A model generated the notes under the pieces. That model was not told the DNA's origin. It searched no databases and saw only the letters and a list, made by a program, of their open reading frames with translations. The position numbers and the translations under genes are program-made. Positions 10,001 through 21,149 of a stretch of 64,000 nucleotides of DNA are shown one piece after another; position 1 is the stretch's first letter; every line of letters begins with the position of its first letter. Source of the stretch: Neckera pumila (taxonomy: Eukaryota > Streptophyta > Bryopsida > Hypnales > Neckeraceae). The DNA lies in contig OZ018416.1 of NCBI GenBank assembly GCA_963969595.1, positions 6,278,065-6,342,064 on the forward strand, given 5' to 3'.

Positions 10001-13000
10001 ATTCAAACTGCTCCGGTAAGTGCTCATAATCTCTGCATTAGCTCCAAGTGGCCCAATGTACAGACGTGACTACCTCCACATCTACAGGAGACGTAATAAA
10101 TCGTTTAGGAAGCTTAAAGAGAGGTAACAAAGTGTACAGCATGGTAAGAAGAAACCATGCGCTACATTTAATTTTGAACGACAGAAATATGTTCGAGATG
10201 TTACTATTCTCGAGTATTAGTTTCCGAATTGAGGACTGAGCCCTTGGGATTAATTAGTGTGCTATACAAGAGCTAAGGGGTGTATCAGGGTCAGGATTCA
10301 CGCATTCATCAGTCTATCGCTGGTTTCTTGAACTCGTTTGTGACATTTGGATGATGATAATTTTAGCAGTCGGTGGACTACGGTAGAATGGCAGAGATAC
10401 TTGTACAAAGAGCAGGATCTCCTGATGAGTTTACTCGGCTCACCTCGATCACTTGGGTATGTCTGTTTCACCAGTTGGCTAACCTAAGGTTGAAATTTCA
10501 CTGATGGTTCAATAGTTAATATCTCGTACCGCTTGCTTGCCTTGGGGTGCTGCATTTCAACTCATATCATATTCGAGTATCCAGACTTTTCTCTAAGTAC
10601 GTTGGCCAGTTTACTGCTTTGAAACGAGTTTTATGGGTGGTCATAGAAGAGATGTTTAGCCTTTCAAACAGCAATCTAATTCTGATATCGTATACTGTGG
10701 TTTGACCTTCTTAAATTGGAACATGTAATGGAGGAACTTTTCAAACGTGGCAATATGATTAATGGGGCCTTGCATCTCCTAGTGCTGCCTACTTTCGGGT
10801 AAATTTCGTTCGATTAACAAGATTTTGTTACGGGTGCAGATCAATGAGTTTGTGAAGCTTGGGGGAGACCAAATTGTGCCATACTTCGCCGACATCCTTG
10901 GAGTAGTTCTTCCTGCTATATCTGATAGGGAAGAGAAGATTCCGGTGGTATGGTTTTAGCAATGGACAACATCAGAATCTTTCTCTTTAGTGCCCATGGG
11001 ATGAATTGTCCTGCTTGAGTTCTTGGCAGTTGATACCTCGTACTAATTCCTGTGGCCTATGATTGTCGTCAACTTTCGGTCCAGAAGAGGAAACATAATG
11101 CAAACATTGTGCGGTTCTTAGGTTGCTCGAGAAACAAATGAGGAGATGCGAGCAGTAAGAGCAGGGCTTACGGAAGGTTTTGATATTGGTGCTGTTTTGA
11201 CCATCGCAAGGAGGTCTTTCCTGAGCTTTTTGCTTAATGATCTATTTTGCAGCAATACATGCGAAGTGGGATGTTTTCATGATTGAAATCCTTGTCAGGA
11301 TGAAGGTTATATTTGTATGGTCTTTGTCGTTGCCACAACTATGACAGACCAAGTTGTGCTGAATCCCCTCGTTGGAGGAATTTTCCTATTTTTTTTCATT
11401 TTTGAGGAAAACCATTTTGAAATTCAATAACTCTCACCCTGTAAGTCCGAATCATGCAAAACCAAAGTCTGCGTGTTCCTCCTTGCCGAGAGCATTTCTG
11501 ACAATACCTGTCGGTCTGGTGTGGACCTTCTGGTTCATGACATGTCAATATGACAAAGAACAGAAAGAAAACTAACAAACTCCTGTCATTGATAGGTTAA
11601 AGTTCGTAATATTTGGTTGTTGATGAAGGGAGTCCCTGTCTCATCTATCTCATGTATCTATTCATCAGGGAGCTTGGAAATGATTACGAGGCTACAAGGT
11701 TGGAGGCTTTGAGGTGGATTTCTGTGCTGTTGGAGAGACATCGGATGGAAGTGAGTTCATTTTACCCTACCCTAAGTCAGCTCCTAGCAAAATGGGGTAT
11801 CTTCCAGCTTGTGAGGCCTGGTAGCCGGGAGGGTACTCTGAAATCTTCCTATATTGCTCACAAATGCTCTCTGGTTCCGTTGAACTTCTGATAATAGTAC
11901 TTTCTATTGTATTTTCTCTTGTCGCTTGTAACTTTCGTTTTGCCAAAATATGAATCTTACATCTTAGGATTTTGGATTGGAGGTTTTGGTATACCCCTGG
12001 CAACCGATAGTGAGCTCTATGGCGTATGCAGGTGCTCTCATTTTTGGATGGTATCTTTCCTGCCTTACTGGAATTGCTGTCCGACCCATCTGATGAGGTG
12101 AGACACTACTTTCTTTTGACGTGGTTGGGTTTCTAGAGCTGAGTAATTTTTAGATGATCAAACTTCTTCTGAACCTCAACCGTAGGTTAACTTGGATTCT
12201 GAATTACGTGACTTTTGCAGGTTGCTCTTCTTGTTCTGGAATTGCAAGCCTGCATAGCTCGAGACCCTCAACATTTCCGACACCTCATGGGCTTCCTTGT
12301 GGACCTCTTTAACAGACAACGCTCTCTTCTTGAACGGTAGTTCCGAAGTCGAAATTTTCACTTCTAGCTTCTTCAGAGTGGTAGTTAGAAAGATGAAAGC
12401 AAGAATTGGTCTTGTTCCTTTTGCGTCCACTAATTTTTTGCGCGATAAAGTTCGTACAATGTATCTAATCAGCCTGGTTGCGCTTCTTGGATTTCTTTCG
12501 GCACTATCTTGGTTTGCTATTTGGGATAATTTACAATGATTGTGCTGTGATTTGATGTAGTAGTCACATTCATTTCAACAGTTATCTCTTGAATAGAAAA
12601 ACCGCTAGTTTCAGGGGGAATGAGCTCCAGTGTATCTGGCTTGTTTCAGGAGAGGTACATTGGCATTAGGAACGCTATGCAAGTTGCTGGGCGCAGAACG
12701 AGTCTATCGGGAACTGGCTGCCATTTTGGACAAGGAAGAGGACTTGGTGTCCGCAACCATCATGGTTCAGGTGAGCTTTGTTGGTGGACCTGTGTTGTAG
12801 AGTCTTCACAGTTGAGAGTGTATTGACTCGAAATATTTGAGCGTACATCTTGAGTTCTAATTTCGGGTGTGGATGTCTGCTTCCCAAAGATACTGACGCA
12901 GGTCCATGTTTTATGCAGGCGCTTAACTTGATACTTTTGACTGCTCCAGAGCTAGCAGATTTGAGAGGTCTTCTGAAAGAGGCCTTGTCTAGTCCTGGTG

Positions 13001-15366
13001 GACGGGACCTGTTCGTTGCCTTGTCTGCATCTTGGCGCCAATCACCCATGGCCACTGTCAGCCTCTGTTTGCTTGCCCAGGTATGGCCTCGGTCTTTACT
13101 ATTGATTATTCCCTTGTTACTATGTTGCTAAGATCCTTCCATGAGATTGATAACGTTATCAATAGTAAGTTAGTGTTAATCTAATAGGAAATTGGATCAG
13201 TTTTAAATTTTAAATTATTGTCACATTAATGTTGACTCCTGTTAACTTAATAGATGCCAGTTAATATCAAGTGAATGCTAATGATACTAACATCGCACTA
13301 ACATGAAACTACCACCGTTTGGCATTCATTCATTCACATTAAAAGACACGAGGACTACATGAAACTATTTCCTAATTGCTTTGTCGATGTAATGTGCATT
13401 GGTGGGGGTTGTTTTCTTTGTAATGATGTTGATGATATGGCTGTCTTTCCATCTGACAACACGAACCAACCTTATGTCTTACGGAGACTCACATCGACGT
13501 GTTTTACAGGCTTACCAACTTGCAAGTGCTGTTATTCTATCGCTTGGAGAGACGGACATTAGTGTAAGTTTGTTGGTACAAGTAGACAAGTTGGTGCGAC
13601 TTTTAGAGACTCCAATATTTGCGTACTTGAGGTTCCAGGTAATTCATTTGCGTTTTGTGCCTTGTTAATTTCCAGTCGATTCCACGACTATCTCTGAGCA
13701 ACTCGGCGCACATTCCCTACTCTGGACAGCAATTTTGAATAATACAATCCTTCCTGTCCATTACTTCTAGGATTGTATCTTTAATCCAACTGTTTGTTGT
13801 GGGTCTGTGATACCAGTTGTTGGAGCCTGCCCGTTATCCTCAACTTCTGAAGACACTGTATGCACTTCTTATGCTGCTCCCGCAGGTACAGCTCGTGTTT
13901 TGTTGCTTGCAATTTTGATACTAAGTGGTTAGCAATGACAGGGCATCATAGAGTGCTTACTGAAGAAGTATCCAAGTTACACATTTGGCACTGGGATTCA
14001 CATCGCTCCTATGCGTTCTATTTATTTAATTGCTCATACGTCCGCGTCCATCTGTCTAGGAATTCAAATTAATCATTTAGGAAGCTTCCCAGGGATGTAA
14101 CGAAATAGAAAGAAGATATGAAAATCTAAATATTTTGACAAAAGAAATACGTTTTGGAAAAATAAATGTGATTGACTTCGAGCTTCCAATGTGGACTGTC
14201 TAGTTTTAGCTTGTGCACTTCACGGTTAACCGTTAGTTTCATGACAAGTTTGGAGGGTTCTATGAGGGTGGAACACTACTGGAACTCTTGGTGATTTTCC
14301 TTTGAATTCTCCAGCAAAGCCGAGCATTCAAAATCTTGCGCGGGAGAGTGAAGAGCATTCCATCCCATTCTTTTATGCACACGGCACCACATGGAGAATC
14401 GAACCCAAGTGAGTTTCATGGGCTAATTACAATAAGCAGAACACCGTCAGCAGGACCATTTACGTCCCAGATCCTAGCTCAGATCCCACCCTTACCAATT
14501 AGCTCACTCAGCCTACAACCTACTGAGGACGCAGAGTCGAGCAGCGGAGTTGCAGGCAGCGTTGCTATTCGATTGAGACAATTTGAGCAGTTGCAATATC
14601 AGCATCGGTCGCACGGCGCGGTTGAGAGTGGTTCTGGACCACCTCGCAGGCTTCCAGTTGCCTCGAATCAGGTACTCAATCATGCTCACCTCTTATTTTC
14701 ATCCTTTTCACTGAGATCTGTGTATTCTGGAAATGGAGGATGCTGGTCTAGTGCAATCTGTTACAACGCGATGCCATAAGGTAACTACACGCAAATGCGT
14801 GCTTCCGAATAAGAAATTGAGCATTGTTCCTGTTATTAAATTGCCTATTTTTTTGTTGGATTTTGTTGGAAGTCAAAGAGTATTCTAGATTCTCTTGTCA
14901 TGCATTTTTTGGACACTGAATGAGTATACTATGAATTTTCAAAGTGTTGGAAATAGATGTACGCAAAAGTCACTGTAGTTTTTCATGAGTAGAGGCAAAT
15001 AGAGGCAGTGCATTTTAGGCAAGAATCTTCAGGGGTCGGTTTTTGAAAGGGGTAAGAGTTAGGTGCAGTTACCTCAGGTTGTTTGTAAAATGACAGAGTG
15101 GGCAAGGAGCAGAAGATGTCCCAGATTCATAAACATCAAGAGGAGCAGCCCCAAGACCCCCCACGGGGTGTACCAATATCTCCATGATACGGAGCTCAAT
15201 TCCGGAGCTAGTATTGCTGTATATCTACCTGCACCAACAATATAGCCCAATCTAAAGATTTAGAAGTTGAATGCATATTTTTCTTTAGCACCTCTCTCAT
15301 ACTTGATTTGTCAGATCCCAATGATCCTCTCTGCAGGAGTGGCCATCTGATGACTGTACACGATGA
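7024..15366 (+). CDS. VAC14: VAC14 homologue, PI(3,5)P2 kinase complex scaffold
   Basis: This is a HEAT-repeat scaffold that holds the FAB1/PIKfyve kinase and Sac-type phosphatase on endosome or vacuole membranes. The start is [20 protein letters not shown] in good context (GAAATGG). Exons by splice borders: 7024-7113, 7712-7825, 8332-8397, 8529-8618, 8779-8898, 9390-9424, 9645-9787, 9921-10015, 10370-10456, 10840-10944, 11122-11213, 11669-11750, 12032-12097, 12221-12336, 12650-12770, 12919-13080, 13510-13638, 13817-13885, 14315-14671. They join in frame to 713 codons, close to the roughly 725 residues I recall for the Arabidopsis protein. Family blocks include [87 protein letters not shown] and [20 protein letters not shown]. 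The last exon is uncertain; the best acceptor gives 15337-15366 (EWPSDDCTR, stop). The gene appears intact. Confidence 0.95.
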
Positions 15367-15399
15367 TTTTAACCCTCGAATTCTTGTCAAGACTACAGA

Positions 15400-17030
15400 A
15401 AATATTTCAGCTTCTTGGCATCCTAGACAAACTTTGGTGCTGGAAGTCGGAGCAAGGTTGGTCCAGAATCCACATGTGACATAGAAGAGTATTTTGTTGC
15501 ACCTTCCTATTCTTTAGATGGATTTGTAGACTTTGTTATTTGATCTTCATTGTTAGAAAAGGAAAAGACAATAGGCACTGTGCACAATACAACATTTTTA
15601 AGGAGTTACTGGAAAGCTCCTATTTCAAGCTCGTTCACAAATGCTTGCATTTTTCACCTGTGATGCTTATGCTTCGGCTGGATGGTCTATTTATCACATG
15701 TAAGAAATCCTGGGTTTTATTGGAGGAGATTTTTGCAGATTCAAATGGTCTCCTAGAAATTGTCCATAATAATGAACATGATGGATCCATAATGAATTTG
15801 TTAAGAAATAGCACACTATGAAGGAGCACTAGTCCCAAAATTGTCCCAAACCGGCCCTTACGAAATCATGAGGATACATAGATGTGAGTGCTGTGTTTAC
15901 TTGGTGTATGTGAAATACGAGTGACAATTTGAAGTTGAACTTTCAAATATTTTTATTTGGACTCAATATATTTAGGGTAATTTAATTTAATTTTTGAGAA
16001 AATTTGGAACATTGCATACACCACTCTTAATACCAAGTGTGAATATGCATCTGCATTTTGGTTTGAATGTTTAAAGCACACAATTGCAATTTGGTTTGAA
16101 TGTTTAATCTAAAATTTAACATGCCGATATTACATTATACATCTTATAGCAACAGAAATGGCAAAGACGCAAAGGCAATAAACAGCATGTAAAGATACAT
16201 CAACGTCCTTCCTTACAGGAGGAGAATTGAGACCATTGGTATTCTTGTATCACGTAAAGTTCCTGAATTGGAAGTCCTATGATCAATTCACTGGGACCTC
16301 AGTTTAATTTAACGGACTCATTTAGTATGTGCCTCTTAGGCTTCTATATTCTCTGGTGACCTTCGACGCTCTCAGTCTCTCATTACCTCACACGTTGCCT
16401 GGTGTGCATACTACTAATAAGCTTCCCTACACTTCCATTGTGACTTGATTCTGCTGCCATTGCAGACACTTCTATTGCCTCTTTATTTCCGTTTTCTTTA
16501 GCTATTGCATTTGATTCTCAGTTGGCCTGTTTTGTAGCTCATAGAGTCTCATGGAGGGCATCTAGGTTAGTTAGTAGAACAGACCCTTCATTCATGTTGG
16601 TCTTAGGATCTCAGTATTTTTGCTCAAAATTTCATGAAAGTCTCATCGAAGGGCGGGAGCCTTAGTTCGTAGACCTTAGGCAACGGCAAACTAGCAGAGA
16701 AGATTGCAATCGAATTTGCAATTGGGTTCATTGATTCCATGCCATTTGATTCGATTTCACATAATTAGAAGTTATCTGAACATGCAGTGTTCTAGCATTT
16801 TCTCGTGTCCGTGCATTTTGTTGTTATAATTTGTGGCATTTGATTTGACTTGATTCGATTCGATTCTGAGGTAACTAGTCTGAAACTAATCCATAGTCAT
16901 ATCACCACAGATAGCCTCGCCATCAAGGCTTTTATAGTAGACTGCACTATCTTCGATCATTTCACGTGGGGTTCGTCCTCTTTGGATCAAACTTCTTAAT
17001 TAATTCTCGGTTAATTGGTTGATCTCTGAC
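15400..17030. other. VAC14 downstream region, no further gene recognised
   Basis: This probably includes the VAC14 3' untranslated region, followed by AT-rich intergenic DNA. A 93-codon ORF at 15540-15821 has no domain I recognise. I see no repeats, RNA genes or transposon ends. Confidence 0.45.
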
Positions 17031-17031
17031 T

Positions 17032-17498
17032 CCATGAAAGAAAGAAAGCGCAAGGCGCATCGATCGTCAAGGCCCAAGGCGGCCACCAAGCAGCAGTTTC
17101 ATCCGGGCAAAGAAAAGAAGTTCCAGTACTGATGGCTGAGCCAGCTAATTTGAGGACTGTAATGAACGCCCACCTCAACAGCTTGGCCGTCTTGGCCGCT
17201 AATTTGAGCTAGGGCTGTGGTGAACGCGCACGGAGCGGGGCTTCTGGGCTTCTTGGGCCAGCAGCTGAACGCCCACCTAGCTCAACAGCTTGGCCGTCTT
17301 CGAGGGCGCCTCCCGCACTCTGACATTCCAGTGCAGAAAAATGGTGATGGAGATTGGCAACCTGCTGGAGGCTCTGGAGCGCAGTACCAAGGCGCCCACG
17401 CGGACGCAGTACTGGTGCAGGCGACCTTGCTGAGGAGACTCATGGCGGAGTTCGCGCAGCATGTGTACAACTCTCAGGCACTTGGCATCGCTAATTAA
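17032..17498 (+). other. GC-rich patch with short ORFs, possible gene fragment
   Basis: The base composition changes abruptly to GC-rich. A 32-residue basic ORF starts at about 17035 (MKERKRKAHRSSRPK..., ending EKKFQY), followed by a 93-codon ORF at 17217-17498. A phrase, ACGCCCACCT..CAACAGCTTGGCCGTCTT, occurs twice (about 17166 and 17269), marking a local duplication of roughly 100 bp. No family is recognised. It could be a decayed gene piece, captured host sequence, or a short gene. Confidence that it encodes protein is low. Confidence 0.3.
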
Positions 17499-18040
17499 TT
17501 TTATAACCGGAGCTAGAAGATCTCCCTCAAGACCATTTCATAAATTTTTCAAATAGGACGACGATCGATCAGCCAAACATACAACATCCCGTCGTGTTTG
17601 ATGCGCAAAGCAAAATCGTGGGTGAAGACTTGTCATTCCAACAAATCATGCGAACTCTCAATCTCAAGCTATCCAAAGCCCTCATTCAAGGGAGCTAGAG
17701 GAGAAGATACGCTCTAGCTTACAGGTTGAGTAAATGCCATGTTTGTGAAATTGTAACGCATCGAATTCAACACAACTTGTACACGTACAATTCGGCTGTT
17801 GCAGCCTTCGCATTGCAATTCACCAGCTTCACAATTTGAAACTAAGGCATAGTCTAGCTCACCATGGTATAAACCAAAGATGGATTAGGACATGGCACAT
17901 GATGAATGAGAAACATCGAGATTCGTCACAGCAGAAGGTGTCAAGGAAAAAGAAGTTTGACAGATTAGCATCTGGTCGGTTCAAATCGAGAGACTTACGA
18001 TTCATATTGTCAACTTCAATGCTGCACTAAATTAACTTAA

Positions 18041-18943
18041 CCCCTCAAGGTCCAACAATGAAGGTTATCAATGGATCATCTCACTTTGATACTTTTTTTC
18101 ACATGGATGTGCTTGAAATTTTTTATTTTTACCATACAAAAGTAAAGACTACTTTGTCTAATATACATGGAATTAATTGTGGAAAAATATTGACTATTGG
18201 ATTTTCAGATTCTAACAATTTTGGATGATCAATTTTATAGGCTGAAGACCTTTCTGGAGAAGAAAAACTATAAGTAGATGAATAATTATTTTTTACTCCT
18301 CCTAAAAGATTGTATTGGAATCTAAGCAAATGTATTAACTTTTTGGTTAGAAAAAATGAGAAATTAAAAACTCTCTCAAATTTAAACACATTTCAAACAG
18401 AAGGAGCAGAAAGCCAAAATGGACCAAATTAGATCCTACAAAATTTAAAAAGATTCATATGTCTATTAATTTTTGAAATTTAATAATTAACATTATTAGC
18501 ATGTTTTTTTTGGAACATTTTCAAAAATTTGGAACCATTCTAATAATTTTCATTTTCATAATCACACTAGATTGAACCTTATATTCTTTAAATTGCTATA
18601 AATACAAATTTGAATTTTTTTCTCTAAATCCAATTTGTTCGTGCAGAATAAAAACAAGGAATGTCCAAGAAATGTTTTTTTTCATCCCTAATATTCCTTT
18701 CATTGTGAGAAAATTATGTTTGCTTCATTTTTCTTTTAGACTACATTTCCTAAATAATTTTTTTAATACTTCTCACATTGAAATTTTGAAAATTGGAAAA
18801 TGCAACAAGTATAATAACTTACAAGGCCTAACTTACTCTACAAGGCCCTACTTTAAAAAGTATTGAGATTTATTTCATTCTACTGAGAATTTGCCATTGA
18901 ATATTCAAAAAGGACACATTGTATCCTGTTGGTCCTTGAGGGG
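18041..18943. mobile_element. TTAA-flanked MITE, 903 bp (copy A)
   Basis: Target duplications TTAA lie at 18037-18040 and 18944-18947. Terminal inverted repeats read CCCCTCAAGGTCCAACA at the left and, in reverse complement at the right, CCCCTCAAGGACCAACA, one mismatch in 17. The interior is AT-rich with no transposase, so it is non-autonomous. The same element is at 42440-43342 in copy B, so it was in place before the duplication. A TTAA duplication with ends starting CCC is the signature of the piggyBac superfamily. Reading the site as TA with ends starting ACCCC (Tc1/mariner-like) is the alternative. Confidence 0.75.
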
Positions 18944-19689
18944 TTAAGGTAGAGCTACATATCGACCCATACCCAACCTGTAGGGTTTAGTTATTTTCAA
19001 CTAGGTTTGGACTAATAAGGTCATGATTTGTGTCCCAAAGAAGTGAGCAAGAAAGTAGGAAGTAGTGAGCGGGAATGGGAATGTAGTTCTTGATTACTAT
19101 AGTTCTTGAATGATCAAATTGGAAGAGCACTTATTGGCTCCCAAAATTCAGAGTCAGAATGCTCTCAATTTTGGCAATAAAACTACGAAAAAATTTGCAA
19201 ACCTTGTAAGGTAGAAGCACTAGTTGTCAGACCATGCCCAATACCCAACTATCCAACCTGTAGGGTGCGCTATTCCCAACCTTAGGTTGGAAATCAGGCT
19301 TGAGTGTTGTTTTTATGTTCTTTTCAAGGTTGGGACTAATATGGTTATGACACATGTCCCAAAGTAGTGAGCATCCTTGAGGATTGGAATTGGAAGACCC
19401 TAGACATTGTCTACTAGTGAAATGCACTTTTTGGCTCCCAAAATTCACTGTAATTTCAATTTTGAGAATTAAATTCTGAAAATTTTGCAATCTCCATATT
19501 TCCTATCCTCTTATGTGGGAAATATTTGTTGTGCCTTCAACTGCTGATGTGATCTGCTGGAAAATAACTTGAGTGATCGGCTATGGGTACATTTTCCTCA
19601 GTCTACCTAAACTTCTAAATTTCTAAGAGTTCCCCCCGGACGTGGTAGCGTGCGCTCAGGGGGAACTGTACATGGACAGCACTGTACAG

Positions 19690-21149
19690 CACTGTAGCGT
19701 TGCTGCCTTGGTTCGTCGGTAAGCTAGGGCACGTTAGGTTTAGGTCTGCGGCTACGTCTGTGGTGTTCCTTTCCTTTCCTCCTCCGTTTTGCCCCTCTGC
19801 GTTATGAGCTTTAACTTTCTTTGCCTTGTTTCGCCAGAGTGGGACGAGGTGAGAAGTTTTTAGGTTCCGTGAATAGTGGCCGGGAGTGTAGGGAATGCTC
19901 AGCTTGAGTATGGAGGCAGAAGAAAAGTGACAAAGCTTTGCTTAAAGTTTCTGTGTTTCTGTAAGTACTACCCAACTGAAATTCATCTAACTGGCTCACG
20001 GTAATCACTGAATGTTTTGTACTAAGCGATGGGAAGAAGTAGCAGATATTCGTTCAGGTTTAGATTGACCGTCGTATCCAAGTCCTACTCCAAACCAGTC
20101 GAGAATCTAGGAAATCTTGGTGGACGGAGGTCTCAACATTAGGGTTCCGTCAGCAAACGATCAATACTCTGATTTCATGTTCAGTTGCCCCCCTCTTCAT
20201 ATGTGAGTTGGGAACTCTTAGGGTAGCCTCCTCCTCACTGCTCTCATGTCGTTTTCCTTCATGTACGATATTTCGAGTTGTAAGAGTATCAATCTTTATA
20301 CTTGGCGCTTCCGTAAAATATAGAACCAAGGTTTGTGTAGTTGATATCTTCTCCCGTCTATAATCGCATTCTTGTATCTTCTTCTTGTTCATTTATTTTG
20401 AGCAGTTACTTGCTTCTCTTTGGGTTCTTGTGAGGAGTTCGGTTTCCAAAAGGGTACCAGAGTTCAACCAGAACAGACAAATTAAAGTGAGCCATCCTCG
20501 TATGCGAAGCGGCTTTAGCTCTCAGTTCGAGTGTACACCAGCTTCTGTGGATGATCCATTTGTTCAATATCAGCGTTTTTCCATCTTCTATTTATTTTCC
20601 CCTTTCTTGCTTGCAGTTCTGTGCTTGCCATTGTGGAAGGCAGGGTCGTTTTTCAGTTTCTGAAGCTTTCATCAGCACCAGTTTGTGAGACCTGGGGAGC
20701 AACAACTTTGGATTTACACTCGGCCTCTAGCCAACTGTGATGCACACAATGGAACGAGGTGGCGGCACCAAGACTCCACTCACTGGTTGCAGCATTGTCA
20801 AGAGGTTGGATTCATTTGCATGTCCTGGGTTTAGGCACATGAGAGTGATGTATTGGAGAGGGCATTTCAAGGATGCGATCAATTGGTTTCTGTTGTTCTT
20901 CTTCTTGATTGTTTATTGTTTACAGTTTGCATTGAAGCGGCCAATTTGACTGAGGAGTTCAGACTAGAAAGTGATGTCTTCTTGACCTGCTTGTATAGAG
21001 CTTTGCATATTTTTGGCAAGTAACCAACTGCATCTGCGATTTGGTGTTTGCCTTGTGGTGTGTAGGGGTGAGAAGCTTCTTGCAAGCATGGTCCCGATCA
21101 TTTCCTAGGTGCGGGTGCACAATCCAGCTTTAGGGACCAATTACAAACC
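19690..21149 (+). other. Upstream region of the TIR-NB-ARC-LRR gene, copy A
   Basis: This is nearly the same as about 48468-49963 in copy B. It holds several short ORFs, for example 20385-20663, whose B partner is also open. An upstream stretch that in B reads as a 112-codon ORF (49499-49837) is broken in A by a TAG at about 20833. Pyrimidine tracts followed by CAG (about 20605-20620) suggest spliced 5' leader exons. Similarity between copies is expected from the recent duplication and is not evidence of coding. Confidence 0.4.
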
